From NCBI GenBank assembly GCA_049323755.1, contig JBMOPE010000015.1:1-64000 (forward strand): 64,000 nt of DNA, written 5' to 3'. How positions within the stretch are numbered: position 1 is the stretch's first letter; each line of letters opens with the position of its first letter. Origin of the DNA: BRHc4a sp049323755 (GTDB lineage: Bacteria > Bacillota > Desulfotomaculia > Desulfotomaculales > Desulfocucumaceae). A model generated the notes under the pieces. The model was not told where the DNA came from. It worked only from the letters and a program-made list of their open reading frames with translations, and made no database searches. Positions 43,458-52,101 of the stretch are shown piece after piece. Position numbers and translations under genes: made by a program.

Positions 43458-44288
43458 TTGTTGGATTTATGGTTTACCGAATATCAGACCAAAGACCTGA
43501 CCATAGGGTGCCGGGTTGTTAAAACACTTTATCGTGAGAAGACGCCCTACCAGGAAATTATGGTTGTAGAAACCCTGCAGTTTGGAAGGATGCTACTGTT
43601 GGACGGAGTTATCCAGACTACGGTGGCAGACGAGTTTGTATATCATGAAATGATAACGCATGTTGGATTAAATACACTGAAAAATCCCCGCCGGGTACTT
43701 GTGATCGGGGGAGGGGATGGCGGCACCGTAAGGGAAGTGCTTAAGCACAAATCGGTAGAAAAAGTAACCCTGGTTGAGATAGATGGAAAGGTTATTGAGG
43801 CCGCCAAAATGCATTTGCCCGAAATAAGCTGTGGGCTTGACGACCCAAGGGCCGAGGTAATTGTTGACGATGGCATTAAGCATGTCAAGGAAAACAAAAA
43901 TACTTACGACATGATTGTAGTGGATTCAACTGACCCCATAGGACCGGCCGTCGGCCTTTTCGGGGCTGAGTTCTACAGGGATGTCTACAATGCCCTGACA
44001 GATACCGGACTGTTTGTAGCCCAGACAGAATCACCCTTTTTTAACCGGAGCCTTATACCAAGGATATTTTCTGATATTAAATCCATATACCCTATAGGAA
44101 GGCTCTTTACTGCCAATGTTCCCACCTATCCGGGAGGGCTCTGGACCTTTACCATGGGATCCAAGAAATCGGACCCCCTGGAGGTGGATATAAGCAATAT
44201 ACCTGTAATGGAAACCAGGTATTACAGCCCTGAAATTCATAAAGCCTGCTTAACACTTCAGCCCTTTGTGAAAGAGTTGGTAAAGTAA
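43458..44288 (+). CDS. speE: Spermidine synthase-type aminopropyltransferase
   Basis: Transfers an aminopropyl group from decarboxylated SAM to a diamine. 276 residues: N-terminal beta domain (LWFTEYQTKDLTIGCRV), QFGRMLLLDGVIQTT, SAM site VLVIGGGDGGTVREVLKH and active-site VVDSTDPIGPAVGLF. TTG start at 43458 or 43461 after GGGGGGA. It may accept putrescine, agmatine or both; the broken agmatinase downstream makes agmatine worth considering. Confidence 0.94.
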   Translation: MLDLWFTEYQTKDLTIGCRVVKTLYREKTPYQEIMVVETLQFGRMLLLDGVIQTTVADEFVYHEMITHVGLNTLKNPRRVLVIGGGDGGTVREVLKHKSVEKVTLVEIDGKVIEAAKMHLPEISCGLDDPRAEVIVDDGIKHVKENKNTYDMIVVDSTDPIGPAVGLFGAEFYRDVYNALTDTGLFVAQTESPFFNRSLIPRIFSDIKSIYPIGRLFTANVPTYPGGLWTFTMGSKKSDPLEVDISNIPVMETRYYSPEIHKACLTLQPFVKELVK

Positions 44289-44446
44289 AAAAACGGGAAT
44301 TAGGAATTGGGAATTAGGAATTGGGAATTAGGAATTGGGGATAGTACATGTGAAATGCATTAATTGGATTTTATTCCCAATTCCGGACCTGTGATTAATG
44401 CTAAATAGAGAAAGACGGCAACGCCCGTAGGGCGTTTATTTATTTT
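44289..44446. repeat. Heptad element between speE and the speB remnant
   Basis: Left half alternates GGAATTA and GGAATTG units (44296-44338). The core GAAATGCATTAATTGGATTTT follows at about 44352. The right half ATTCCCAATTCCGGACC has the junction TGTGATTAATGCTAAATAG. The single tail hairpin AACGCCCGTAGGGCGTT with TTATTTA ends at about 44443. Confidence 0.85.
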
Positions 44447-44462
44447 GCCGGGGTGATGAATG

Positions 44463-45009
44463 ATGTATACCGAATCATTAGGTGGATTTATGGGCAGTGG
44501 AGATGATTATGAAATCTCTGTTATTGTGACGTGTGTGCTGTATTTATTGTGCTCGGTAATGTGGAGGAAAGCCTTGACAGGATTGAAAAATCAGCAGAAA
44601 AGGTTTTAGCGACGGTAAGCTTTTGGTAATGCTGGGAGGAGAACACCTTGTAACACTTCCCGCCGTTAGGGCAGCCGCCGTCCGGTATCCAGGCCTGTCG
44701 GTCATTCATTTTGATGCTCACGCTGACCTGAGAGAAAAGTATCTTGGCATGAGCCTGTCCCATGCTACAGTGATGAGGCGTGTATTAGAAATAACAGGCC
44801 CTGAAAATCTTTTTCAGTTCGGAATACGATCAGGAACCAGGGAGGAATTTTCTTATGCCCGCTCTGCGGTGAACTTTCACCCCTTTACTGTTAACCTGGA
44901 GGATATTGTAAAGACGGTGGATATGTTAAAGGGAAAGCCTGTATATATTACGATAGATCAAAGCCCGTCCCAGACTCGGGGCGGGCTGTTTTGCCATAAA
45001 TATGTTTAA
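44463..45009 (+). pseudogene. speB: Agmatinase remnant
   Basis: Three pieces of one agmatinase are readable. The first, from ATG 44463, is ESLGGFMGSGDDYEISVI. The second, in another frame from about 44550, is LGNVEESLDRIEKSAEKVLA. The third, in a further frame from about 44620, contains LLVMLGGEHLVTLPAVRA, VIHFDAHADLREKY and KGKPVYITID. The conserved early segment (PMD..SFRPGTR region) is deleted, at least one frameshift follows, and the end after ITID, which carries the last metal-binding Asp and the C-terminal fold, is gone. It cannot code for an active ureohydrolase. It lies downstream of speE, where an intact speB would complete agmatine to putrescine. Confidence 0.93.
44962..44992 (+). 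terminator. Terminator at the end of the polyamine run
   Basis: AGCCCGTCCC and GGGGCGGGCT pair around a short loop and are followed by GTTTT. It lies inside the readable tail of the speB remnant, showing that the 3' end of the gene was lost up to the terminator. Confidence 0.8.
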
Positions 45010-45021
45010 ATTCAACTTATA

Positions 45022-45156
45022 TTAATGATGATGGTCACCCATATCTTCATGTTTGACTGTGGCCAGCGTCATGTCATTTGCGGAGCCGCTTACGATCATT
45101 GCAGTAAACGCTGCAGCCAAGGCGATTCCAAGAACTGTGAGTATTTGTGCGCCCAT
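45022..45156 (-). CDS. 44-residue membrane peptide with His-rich tail
   Basis: ATG 45156 with GGGAGGAGT upstream. A hydrophobic N-terminus (ILTVLGIALAAAFTAMIV) like a signal or anchor is followed by SGSANDMTLATVKHEDMGD and ends in three His residues. Antisense position to the preceding remnant. Family unknown; the ribosome site supports translation, and the His tail might bind metal. Confidence 0.6.
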   Translation of the reverse strand: MGAQILTVLGIALAAAFTAMIVSGSANDMTLATVKHEDMGDHHH

Positions 45157-45405
45157 TTTTTTAAAACTCCTCCCTTTTAGTCTGATTTTTTATTCTAAGG
45201 ATATACCATCACTTAAAAAAAGGCAAGACTATAACCGGCTTCCGGTATAGTAATAATCAAGAAGATTATTATTATAACAACATAATTGGACTCCAAATAA
45301 CACATATTTAGAGATGTCTGATTACAGTTAAAAAAAGACATCCCTGCCTTAATTATCATCCCTAAAAATTCAATAATTCCAGCCGGTCCAAAGCAAAATA
45401 ACAGT

Positions 45406-45813
45406 ATGAAAATAACCAGATTTCTCATCTATGGATTAATGGGCTGGGGACTTGAAATATTTTGGACCGGACTGGGTTCGGCGATTGCAGGAGATGTCCG
45501 GCTGGCGGGAAGAACCTATCTCTGGATGTTTCCCATATACGGTATGGCGGTTTTACTTGAACCTGTTCACGACAGAATAAGACATTTGCCCTGGCTAATC
45601 CGGGGGGTCTTCTGGGTTATTGTCATATGGTTCCTGGAGTATGCTACCGGAGGTACAATACGGCTTTTAACGGGTGCCAGCCCCTGGGATTATTCCGGCG
45701 CCAGGTGGCAGCTGGACGGCCTGATAAGGTTTGATATGGCACCGCTGTGGTTAATTACCGGGCTTCTTTTTGAACGTTTCCATGACTTCCTTGTAACACG
45801 GCTGCGTTTATAA
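45406..45813 (+). CDS. CmpB-type putative membrane protein
   Basis: 135 residues, four hydrophobic segments, beginning FLIYGLMGWGLEIFWTGLGS and containing RTYLWMFPIYGMAVLLEPVHD, WVIVIWFLEYATGG and WDYSGARWQLDGLIRFDMAPLW split over the C-terminal half. This matches the ABC_trans_CmpB / putative ABC permease family. Function unknown. ATG 45406 is not preceded by a strong ribosome site. Confidence 0.75.
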   Translation: MKITRFLIYGLMGWGLEIFWTGLGSAIAGDVRLAGRTYLWMFPIYGMAVLLEPVHDRIRHLPWLIRGVFWVIVIWFLEYATGGTIRLLTGASPWDYSGARWQLDGLIRFDMAPLWLITGLLFERFHDFLVTRLRL

Positions 45814-46070
45814 TTAAAAATGCAGAAGGAATATATTTCCCGGTATTGAAGTATTAATACCGGTGGTAAATGAGCTTGTGGATAATATGTTGATAATAAT
45901 CGACATAGGACCCTGGACCCACGAAAATATGTGCGGTTTTTTATCAAGAGGGTTGTGGATAATTTCTCAAGCCATTTCAATACCTTGCAAAATCTGGCAT
46001 TGATTGCCAATATATCTTACAGTCTCGTTGGTTAGTTATTCTTCAAATAAATGATATGGGGGTTGTGTAT

Positions 46071-46850
46071 ATGGATTTAAAAACACTTATTTATGAAAAG
46101 GAAGGCTATGTGGCCGTTGTTACCCTTAACAGACCTCAGGCTTTCAATTGCCTGAACGAAGAAATGTGGTCGGAAATGTCTCTTGTACAGGATGAGATTG
46201 AAAATGATGATGATGTCAGGGCAGTGGTTATAAAGGCTGCCGGAGACAAGTTCAGTGCAGGTATAGACATATCTCTCCTGGGAAAAATAAATTCTCAATT
46301 TATACTAAAAAATCTTCAAAAAATGCAAAATCTTTATACCCGGTGGGAGACTATGGCTGTTCCCATTATTTGCGCCGTTAACGGGCTGTGCTTCGGTGCA
46401 GGGACGGAGCTTGCGCTGGCCTGTGACATAAGGGTTGCCTCCAGGGATGCCGTATTTGCCCTGCAGGAAGTTAACCTCGGCCTTTCACCTGATATGGGGG
46501 GCAGCCAGAGACTCACCAGGGTGGTTGGTGCAAGCCAGGCTAAAAGAATAATGCTTGCCTGTATAAAAGTAGATGCTGAAGAGGCACTCCGGATAGGTCT
46601 CATTGATGTGCTGTATGATAACGGAAAACTTGTTGATGAGGCAATGTCACTGGCCAAAAAGATTTCAGAAAAGCCTCCAATAGCCGTTAAATTTGGAAAG
46701 AAAGCCATTAATGTGGCAATGGAAAGCTCCCTCCATGCCGGATTGCTTTATGAGCAGGCACAGTCGGTATTCTGCTTCCAGACAGAGGATATGAAGGAAG
46801 CGATATCGGCATTTTTTGAAAAGAGAAAGCCCCAGTTTAAGGGTAAATAA
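46071..46850 (+). CDS. Enoyl-CoA hydratase/isomerase family protein
   Basis: Crotonase-fold enzyme, about 259 residues. Oxyanion-hole motifs DKFSAGIDISLL and NGLCFGAGTELALACDIRVA; active-site region FALQEVNLGLSPDMGGSQRL. The Glu in ALQEV is kept, and the Asp in SPDMG matches the pattern of delta(3,5)-delta(2,4)-dienoyl-CoA isomerases more than hydratases with a second Glu. Start ATG 46071 has GGGGG upstream; ATG 46056 is in frame but lacks one. It stands alone. Confidence 0.87.
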   Translation: MDLKTLIYEKEGYVAVVTLNRPQAFNCLNEEMWSEMSLVQDEIENDDDVRAVVIKAAGDKFSAGIDISLLGKINSQFILKNLQKMQNLYTRWETMAVPIICAVNGLCFGAGTELALACDIRVASRDAVFALQEVNLGLSPDMGGSQRLTRVVGASQAKRIMLACIKVDAEEALRIGLIDVLYDNGKLVDEAMSLAKKISEKPPIAVKFGKKAINVAMESSLHAGLLYEQAQSVFCFQTEDMKEAISAFFEKRKPQFKGK

Positions 46851-46920
46851 TTTTGTATGGATTTAATAAAATAAATTGTGTTATTTTTGAAATGTAACTG
46901 TTATGCTTATTGACTGCAAA

Positions 46921-46952
46921 AGAGCCGTGCAGGTAGTTGCACGGCTCTTTTA
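46921..46952 (+). terminator. Strong terminator after the crotonase gene
   Basis: AGAGCCGTGCA and TGCACGGCTCT form an 11-bp perfect stem followed by TTTTAAT. It lies about 70 nt after the stop. Confidence 0.92.
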
Positions 46953-47045
46953 ATATTTGTTGGCAGTTTCTACATCTTTTTAGGCAGGAAAAATAGCTTG
47001 GTGAGTCGAAAAGCTACCACAATATGGGCATAAGGGGGAAAATTC

Positions 47046-47609
47046 TTGGAAACCGCCACTTTTTTAGAGATAATGTCTGTCCAGCGGCACGATTTCCTGA
47101 ATCATTTACAAGTGATATCAGGGCTTGTCCAGTTGAATAAGATCGACCGAGTAAGGGAGTATATTAACCAGGTAAGCCTGGAAGTGGAGAGGTTGAGTAA
47201 GGTTGGACATCTTGTAGCACCTGAGGTGGCGGCGGTTTTGCTAGTGGGGCACTTTCTTGCCGGTAAGCACCAGGTGGAAGTATTATATGATATAAATACC
47301 GACCTGAAAGACTGCTCGGTGCCTGGGAACATACTGGGGGAGGTTGTAGAGGCAGTATTTAAACAATCACTGGAATCACTGGTGCCTCCGGGAATCCCTA
47401 ATCGAAAGCTCAGAATTTCTCTTAATGAGTCTGAAAAGAAATATCTATTCAGGATTTTTTGTCCCGAGCCCGATAAAGAGGCTGAGTCCGCCCAGGCCAG
47501 GCTGTCCGAAATAGGTAACAGGATGACCCCTTACGGTGGAAAGGTAGGAATAGTAGTTTCTGCCACCGGAGGAGAAATTTTTATAGTTTTTCCCCGTAAT
47601 AACGCCTGA
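47046..47609 (+). CDS. spo0B: Spo0B-like sporulation phosphotransferase
   Basis: 187 residues. N-terminal helical hairpin with the phosphorylatable His in VQRHDFLNHLQVISGLVQL (SpoOB_a domain, also found in CitA/DcuS kinases) and a degenerate kinase-like C-terminal domain without ATP-binding N or G boxes. In B. subtilis spo0B directly precedes obg; the same order here supports the call. It would pass phosphate from Spo0F to Spo0A. TTG start after AAGGGGGAA. Confidence 0.85.
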   Translation: METATFLEIMSVQRHDFLNHLQVISGLVQLNKIDRVREYINQVSLEVERLSKVGHLVAPEVAAVLLVGHFLAGKHQVEVLYDINTDLKDCSVPGNILGEVVEAVFKQSLESLVPPGIPNRKLRISLNESEKKYLFRIFCPEPDKEAESAQARLSEIGNRMTPYGGKVGIVVSATGGEIFIVFPRNNA

Positions 47610-47637
47610 GGTTAATTATTTCGGTACATAATAATAA

Positions 47638-47720
<83 letters not shown>

Positions 47721-47784
47721 TTTTGAGCCGGGTTTAAGAGCCTTGTATTTTTAATTTTGTTAAGATGGTTTAAGGAGCATACCT

Positions 47785-49053
47785 ATGTTTTATGATAAGT
47801 CCAAAATTTATATCAAGGGAGGAGACGGCGGCAACGGGTGCATTGCTTTCCGTAGGGAAAAGTACATTCCTGAGGGAGGACCCTGGGGCGGTGACGGGGG
47901 CAAAGGCGGCGATGTCATTTTTGTTGCTGACGAGGGACTCAGAACCCTTGTGGATTTCAGGTACCAAAGACACTATAAAGCAGAGCGGGGGCAGCACGGC
48001 ATGGGTAAAGACATGCACGGGCGGTCCGGTAAAGATCTGGTTTTAAGAGTACCTGTGGGAACCGTGGTTAGGGAGGCCGAAACAGATAGATTTATAGGTG
48101 ATCTCACTGCTAACGGGCAGGAGTTGATTGTTGCCCGTGGAGGCAGGGGGGGACGAGGAAACGCAAGGTTTGCCACTATGACAAACAAAGCGCCCAGGAT
48201 GGCGGAAAAGGGAGAGCCGGGGGAAGAATTTTGGCTTAGCCTTGAACTTAAACTACTAGCGGATGTAGGCCTGGTGGGGCTTCCCAATGCCGGAAAGTCC
48301 AGTCTTATATCCAGGATTTCCGCGGCAAAACCCAAAATAGCCGACTATCCCTTTACCACTATAGTCCCTAACCTTGGGATGGTAAGGGCCGATGAAGGGA
48401 ACAGCTTTGTTGTTGCAGATATACCCGGCCTTATCGAGGGAGCTCATGCCGGGGTGGGCCTGGGGCATGAATTCCTTCGCCATGTGGAGAGAACACGCCT
48501 TCTGGTTCACCTGGTGGATGTTTCCGGGTACGGTCAAAGAGACCCGGTTAATGACTTTAACGTAGTTAACAGGGAACTGGCCCTATATAATCCCAAACTG
48601 GCGGAGAAACCCATGATTGTGGCGGCAAATAAAACGGATATGCCTGATTCCGCTGAAAACCTTGAATTGCTCGTGAAGAGCATTGGGGACAGGTATGATA
48701 TATTTCCTATCTCAGCCCTCACCGGGGAGGGCATTGAAGGGCTGGTGGCCACCGTTGCCCAAATGCTGTCAAATATTCCGGCAGATGTTGTTGAGACCGC
48801 GCAGGAAGAAGTCCCTGTTGTACATGAAGTGGAGCCCAGGTTTGCTATTGAAAAAACCGATGGTGTTTATATCATTTCAGGAAAAGAGATTGAGCGGCAT
48901 GTGTCCATGACCGATTTAGAGAATGAAGAGGCTTTAAACCGGCTGCAAAGAATAATGTCACTTATGGGAATAGATGACGCTTTACGTAAGGCCGGGGCCA
49001 GAAACGGAGAAACGGTGGTTATAAAAAATTTTGAATTTGAATACTCCGAATAG
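47785..49053 (+). CDS. obg: GTPase Obg/CgtA
   Basis: Essential ribosome-associated GTPase, also tied to sporulation initiation. 422 residues: Gly-rich Obg fold (IKGGDGGNGCIAFRREKY), G domain with GLPNAGKSSLI, DIPGLIEGAH and NKTDMPDS, and the C-terminal OCT domain. Length is typical of Firmicutes. ATG 47785 follows AAGGAG. Confidence 0.97.
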   Translation: MFYDKSKIYIKGGDGGNGCIAFRREKYIPEGGPWGGDGGKGGDVIFVADEGLRTLVDFRYQRHYKAERGQHGMGKDMHGRSGKDLVLRVPVGTVVREAETDRFIGDLTANGQELIVARGGRGGRGNARFATMTNKAPRMAEKGEPGEEFWLSLELKLLADVGLVGLPNAGKSSLISRISAAKPKIADYPFTTIVPNLGMVRADEGNSFVVADIPGLIEGAHAGVGLGHEFLRHVERTRLLVHLVDVSGYGQRDPVNDFNVVNRELALYNPKLAEKPMIVAANKTDMPDSAENLELLVKSIGDRYDIFPISALTGEGIEGLVATVAQMLSNIPADVVETAQEEVPVVHEVEPRFAIEKTDGVYIISGKEIERHVSMTDLENEEALNRLQRIMSLMGIDDALRKAGARNGETVVIKNFEFEYSE

Positions 49054-49120
49054 GCTCAAGTAAATGAGATAAATGTCGAATTATTAAATAAGGAAGCCAG
49101 TCGGGGGAGTGAATGAGAAG

Positions 49121-49249
49121 ATGGTAAGAAAGCACTGTGAAATATGCCATGGTGAAAGCTATAGTTCTGCTGACAGGGGACCCTGGATTTGCCCTTACTG
49201 CGGATGTGATCTCTCGAAAACACCGGTACAGGAGTCAATACCTGCGTAA
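49121..49249 (+). CDS. 42-residue zinc-ribbon protein
   Basis: ATG 49121 with GGGGGAG 11 nt upstream. Two CxxC knuckles (CEICHG and CPYCGCD) with WI before the second make a minimal zinc ribbon. Too short to be a whole enzyme; probably an accessory metal-binding protein. Lies between obg and proB, followed by a terminator. Confidence 0.65.
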   Translation: MVRKHCEICHGESYSSADRGPWICPYCGCDLSKTPVQESIPA

Positions 49250-49274
49250 AGGCCGTGTGATATATTGCAAGGGG

Positions 49275-49303
49275 TGGGATGCCGGGGCATCCCATTTTTG
49301 TTT
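49275..49303 (+). terminator. Terminator after the small zinc protein gene
   Basis: TGGGATGCC and GGCATCCCA pair around GG and are followed by TTTTTG. Probably ends the spo0B-obg transcript. Confidence 0.8.
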
Positions 49304-49305
49304 TT

Positions 49306-49368
49306 GGATCCGGACCCATGAATAGTGCTTAACAATGCCGCTGTTCCAGCGCAGGGCGGTTTTTTTAG
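49306..49368. repeat. Isolated junction and tail of the heptad element family
   Basis: ATCCGGACCCATGAATAGTG continues into CTTAACAATGCCGCTG, TTCCAGCG and GGGCGG followed by seven T residues. Heptads are absent; only the conserved junction plus tail remains, showing that the tail is a unit of its own. Confidence 0.75.
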
Positions 49369-49433
49369 TTTTAATTACTGCATTGTTTGGTTTATAATTA
49401 AAGTTACTGAATTAAGTATGCACGTGAGGACTT

Positions 49434-50558
49434 ATGAAAAATAGATCTGATTTGAAAAAGGCCGGCAGGCTTGTGGTTAAAGTAGGTTCCAGCTCACTTA
49501 TATATAAAAACGGGAAGCCCAATATTTCCAGGATGGAATATTTGGCACGGGAGCTGTCGGACCTGCGCAACAGCGGCAAGGAAGTGCTGCTCGTTACATC
49601 CGGGGCCCAGGGGGTAGGTCTGAATCGCCTGGGGTTTTCCATACGTCCAAAAAATATACCGGAAAAACAGGCTGTGGCGGCGGTAGGTCAGGGAATGCTG
49701 ATGCACATGTACGAAAAGCTTTTTGCAGAGTACGGGGTGACTGTGGGACAGGTCCTTCTGACAAAAGAGGACTTTTCCGACAGGAAAAGGTTCCTTAATG
49801 CCAGAAATACCTTGTACGCCCTATTGGGCCTCGGGGTAATTCCCATAATAAATGAAAATGACACCATTGCTTATGATGAGATAAAGCTTGGAGATAATGA
49901 CAATCTGGCCGCCCTGGTGGGTGGCCTTATAGATGCCGATGTGCTTATACTGCTGTCCGATGTAGATGGACTGTACTCCGGCGATCCCAGGTCTGTGAAA
50001 GATGCAAGTCTAATACCCGAGGTCAGGGAAATAACCGAGGAAATGGAAAGGTTGGCCGGTGGAACAGGCAGCAGCGTCGGTACCGGGGGAATGGTGACAA
50101 AACTCCAGGCTGCCAAGATAGCCATGCACTCAGGGGTTGTAATGGTTCTGGCCGATGCCTCTAAAAAGGATGTTGTCAGAAGAGTAATGGCAGGGGAAGA
50201 CATAGGGACTGTTTTTTGGCCCCAGGTGAAGCTGGTTAACAAAAAAAGGTGGATAGCTTACAGCTCCTCGGTACAGGGAAAAATCTTTGTCGACGAAGGA
50301 GCGGCGAAGGCTCTTTTAAGTAGCGGCAAAAGTCTTCTTCCGTCCGGAATAACCGGAGTGGAGGGGGATTTTGAAATAGGAAACACAGTTAGCGTCATTG
50401 ATACCCATGGGAACGAAATAGCCAGGGGAATCGTGAATTATTCCGCCAGGGACATAGAAAAGATAAAGGGAATCCACTCTCACGACATTAAGAGAGTACT
50501 GGGCCAGCAGGATTATGAGGAGGTAATACACAGGAACAACCTTGTTTCCTCATTGTAA
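49434..50558 (+). CDS. proB: Glutamate 5-kinase
   Basis: First step of proline synthesis. 374 residues: amino-acid kinase domain with VVKVGSSSLIYKNG, VTSGAQGVGLNRLG, NENDTIAYDEIKLGDND and GGMVTKLQAAKIA, followed by a C-terminal PUA domain (GAAKALLSSGKSLLPSGI). ATG 49434 follows GAGGA. proA is not next to it, unlike the common proBA pair. Confidence 0.96.
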   Translation: MKNRSDLKKAGRLVVKVGSSSLIYKNGKPNISRMEYLARELSDLRNSGKEVLLVTSGAQGVGLNRLGFSIRPKNIPEKQAVAAVGQGMLMHMYEKLFAEYGVTVGQVLLTKEDFSDRKRFLNARNTLYALLGLGVIPIINENDTIAYDEIKLGDNDNLAALVGGLIDADVLILLSDVDGLYSGDPRSVKDASLIPEVREITEEMERLAGGTGSSVGTGGMVTKLQAAKIAMHSGVVMVLADASKKDVVRRVMAGEDIGTVFWPQVKLVNKKRWIAYSSSVQGKIFVDEGAAKALLSSGKSLLPSGITGVEGDFEIGNTVSVIDTHGNEIARGIVNYSARDIEKIKGIHSHDIKRVLGQQDYEEVIHRNNLVSSL

Positions 50559-50598
50559 TATTTAGTGAAACCGGTAAGAGATAGGGGCGTTGCTAAAC

Positions 50599-51597
50599 AT
50601 GCCGGATGTGTGGACCCACCTTATTTGTGGCTGGGAAGTGCTAAAATATGTGGATAAACCGTTTAAAAAAATAGCCCGCAGGGATATTAAGCTTTATAAC
50701 TTTGGGCTGCAGGGGCCTGATTTTTTTTATTATTATAATTTCCTCCCATGGACCGGAAACAAGCGGGCCTTTGCCATTGGTAACATGATTCACAATGAAA
50801 AGTGCGGCCTTTTCTTTAGAAAATCCCTTGAGTATTTGAAAGATAACCCGGATGATAGGACAATCGTGTATCTGATGGCCCTCATGTGCCACTGGTGCCT
50901 TGATCGGGTAACGCACCCTTTTATAAACTTTATTTCCGGGATACCTCGCGGTGAGGGTCCGGGCAATGAAAAGCTTGTTAACAATCATAAAAGGGTGGAG
51001 GCAGCCATAGACGCAATACTTGTGAAAAGGTTTTTAAATATGGATGTCAGGAAAGTACCTGTCAGCACCGAATTTAACATTGGGCCAAATCTTCCCGGGG
51101 AAGTGATTAACCTCTATAAAACAGTTTTACCTGTTGTATTTGGTAACGAATACCGGGATTATGCCGGTGAAGAGCTGTTTCAGAAGTCATACAGGGATAT
51201 GATAAAGGCTCATGGAGTTTTATACGATCCAAGGGGTATTAAGCGGTTTGCTGCATCAGTATATGATGTGTTCAGTGCAAGGGTTGAAAACACAAGGCAC
51301 TATTTTTACAGAGCACCGGAAAAAAATACCGAGCCATACATGAATGAGAAAAAGCGGGAGTGGTGCCACCCCATGGACCCCGGGGAGTGCTATAGCGAAA
51401 GTTTCCCGGAACTATTCCAAAAGGGCGTTGAGGAGTCCGTAAGGACGGTAAATATCTCTATGAAGTATATTTTAGAAGGTGCAGACGGAGAGGAGCTGGA
51501 AGAAGTAACCCAGGATATTTCCCACTCTACCGGAAAAGCCTGCACTGACAGCCGGGAGATGGTGTGTTTTAACCCTGTGCTTATAAAGGGGCGCTAA
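50599..51597 (+). CDS. Zinc-dependent phospholipase C-like protein
   Basis: About 332 residues with the pattern of the zinc-dependent phospholipase C domain: DVWTHLICG, LQGPDFFYYY, IGNMIHNEK, CHWCLDRVTHPFINF and NNHKRVEAAIDAIL supply the His/Asp ligands. No signal peptide, so it is probably cytoplasmic, and the activity is unproven. ATG 50599 is 11 nt after AGGGGC; TTG 50590 is too near. It follows proB by 40 nt. Confidence 0.82.
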   Translation: MPDVWTHLICGWEVLKYVDKPFKKIARRDIKLYNFGLQGPDFFYYYNFLPWTGNKRAFAIGNMIHNEKCGLFFRKSLEYLKDNPDDRTIVYLMALMCHWCLDRVTHPFINFISGIPRGEGPGNEKLVNNHKRVEAAIDAILVKRFLNMDVRKVPVSTEFNIGPNLPGEVINLYKTVLPVVFGNEYRDYAGEELFQKSYRDMIKAHGVLYDPRGIKRFAASVYDVFSARVENTRHYFYRAPEKNTEPYMNEKKREWCHPMDPGECYSESFPELFQKGVEESVRTVNISMKYILEGADGEELEEVTQDISHSTGKACTDSREMVCFNPVLIKGR

Positions 51598-51714
51598 GAT
51601 TGGACCCACACACATAATCAAGGAATGCAGCGTTAGTACAGGCATTTTCCTAAAATGGCAAAAAGGTAATTTTTACCTGGAGGTCGAATTAATTATTTGT
51701 GCTGTTATTGCTAA

Positions 51715-52026
51715 ATGGAGGTGTTTGGACTGAAGGAGAGCATTGATAGAATAATAGAGCGCCTCGACCGGATTGATCAGAGGCTGGACCACCAGAGTAG
51801 TCTTTTGCTTGCTCTGCAGCATAATTCAGAGGTTGCAAGGGCTGAAAGAGAATCCATAATAATGGCTGTGACCAGATTAAGCGGCCGGTTGGAAGAAGTA
51901 AACAAACTGTGTGAGGATATATTAAAAAGGGTTAACAATATTGGTTTAACCCAGGAATTCATAAAAGAAAATATAAAAGATCAGGCTTTGGATATAACCC
52001 TTCTTAAAAAAATTATTTCTTATTAA
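51715..52026 (+). CDS. Coiled-coil protein of unknown function
   Basis: 103 residues, almost wholly helical with heptads of Ile/Leu (SIDRIIERLDRIDQRLDHQ, RLSGRLEEVNKLCEDILKRV). No membrane segment or catalytic motif. ATG 51715 is preceded by AAATGGAGGTG overlap-type purines; an in-frame start a few codons later is possible. Followed by the palindrome at 52054. Confidence 0.65.
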   Translation: MEVFGLKESIDRIIERLDRIDQRLDHQSSLLLALQHNSEVARAERESIIMAVTRLSGRLEEVNKLCEDILKRVNNIGLTQEFIKENIKDQALDITLLKKIISY

Positions 52027-52053
52027 TCTCCGGAAGCTCTTTTACTTTAAAAC

Positions 52054-52089
52054 TAGAGGCCTTCTTCAACATGTTGAAGAAGGCCTCTA
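52054..52089. repeat. Perfect 36-bp palindrome
   Basis: The 18 bases TAGAGGCCTTCTTCAACA are followed without gap by their exact reverse complement. It follows a plus-strand stop by 28 nt and could act as a terminator stem, but there is no T-run after it. It borders the hairpin array. Confidence 0.95.
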
Positions 52090-52101
52090 TGTCATGAGCC
52101 C

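Noticed and set aside
45213..45428. 71-codon hydrophobic minus-strand frame
   Set aside because: It runs across the start of the CmpB-type gene and lacks a ribosome site; the AT-rich spacer alone gives hydrophobic codons.
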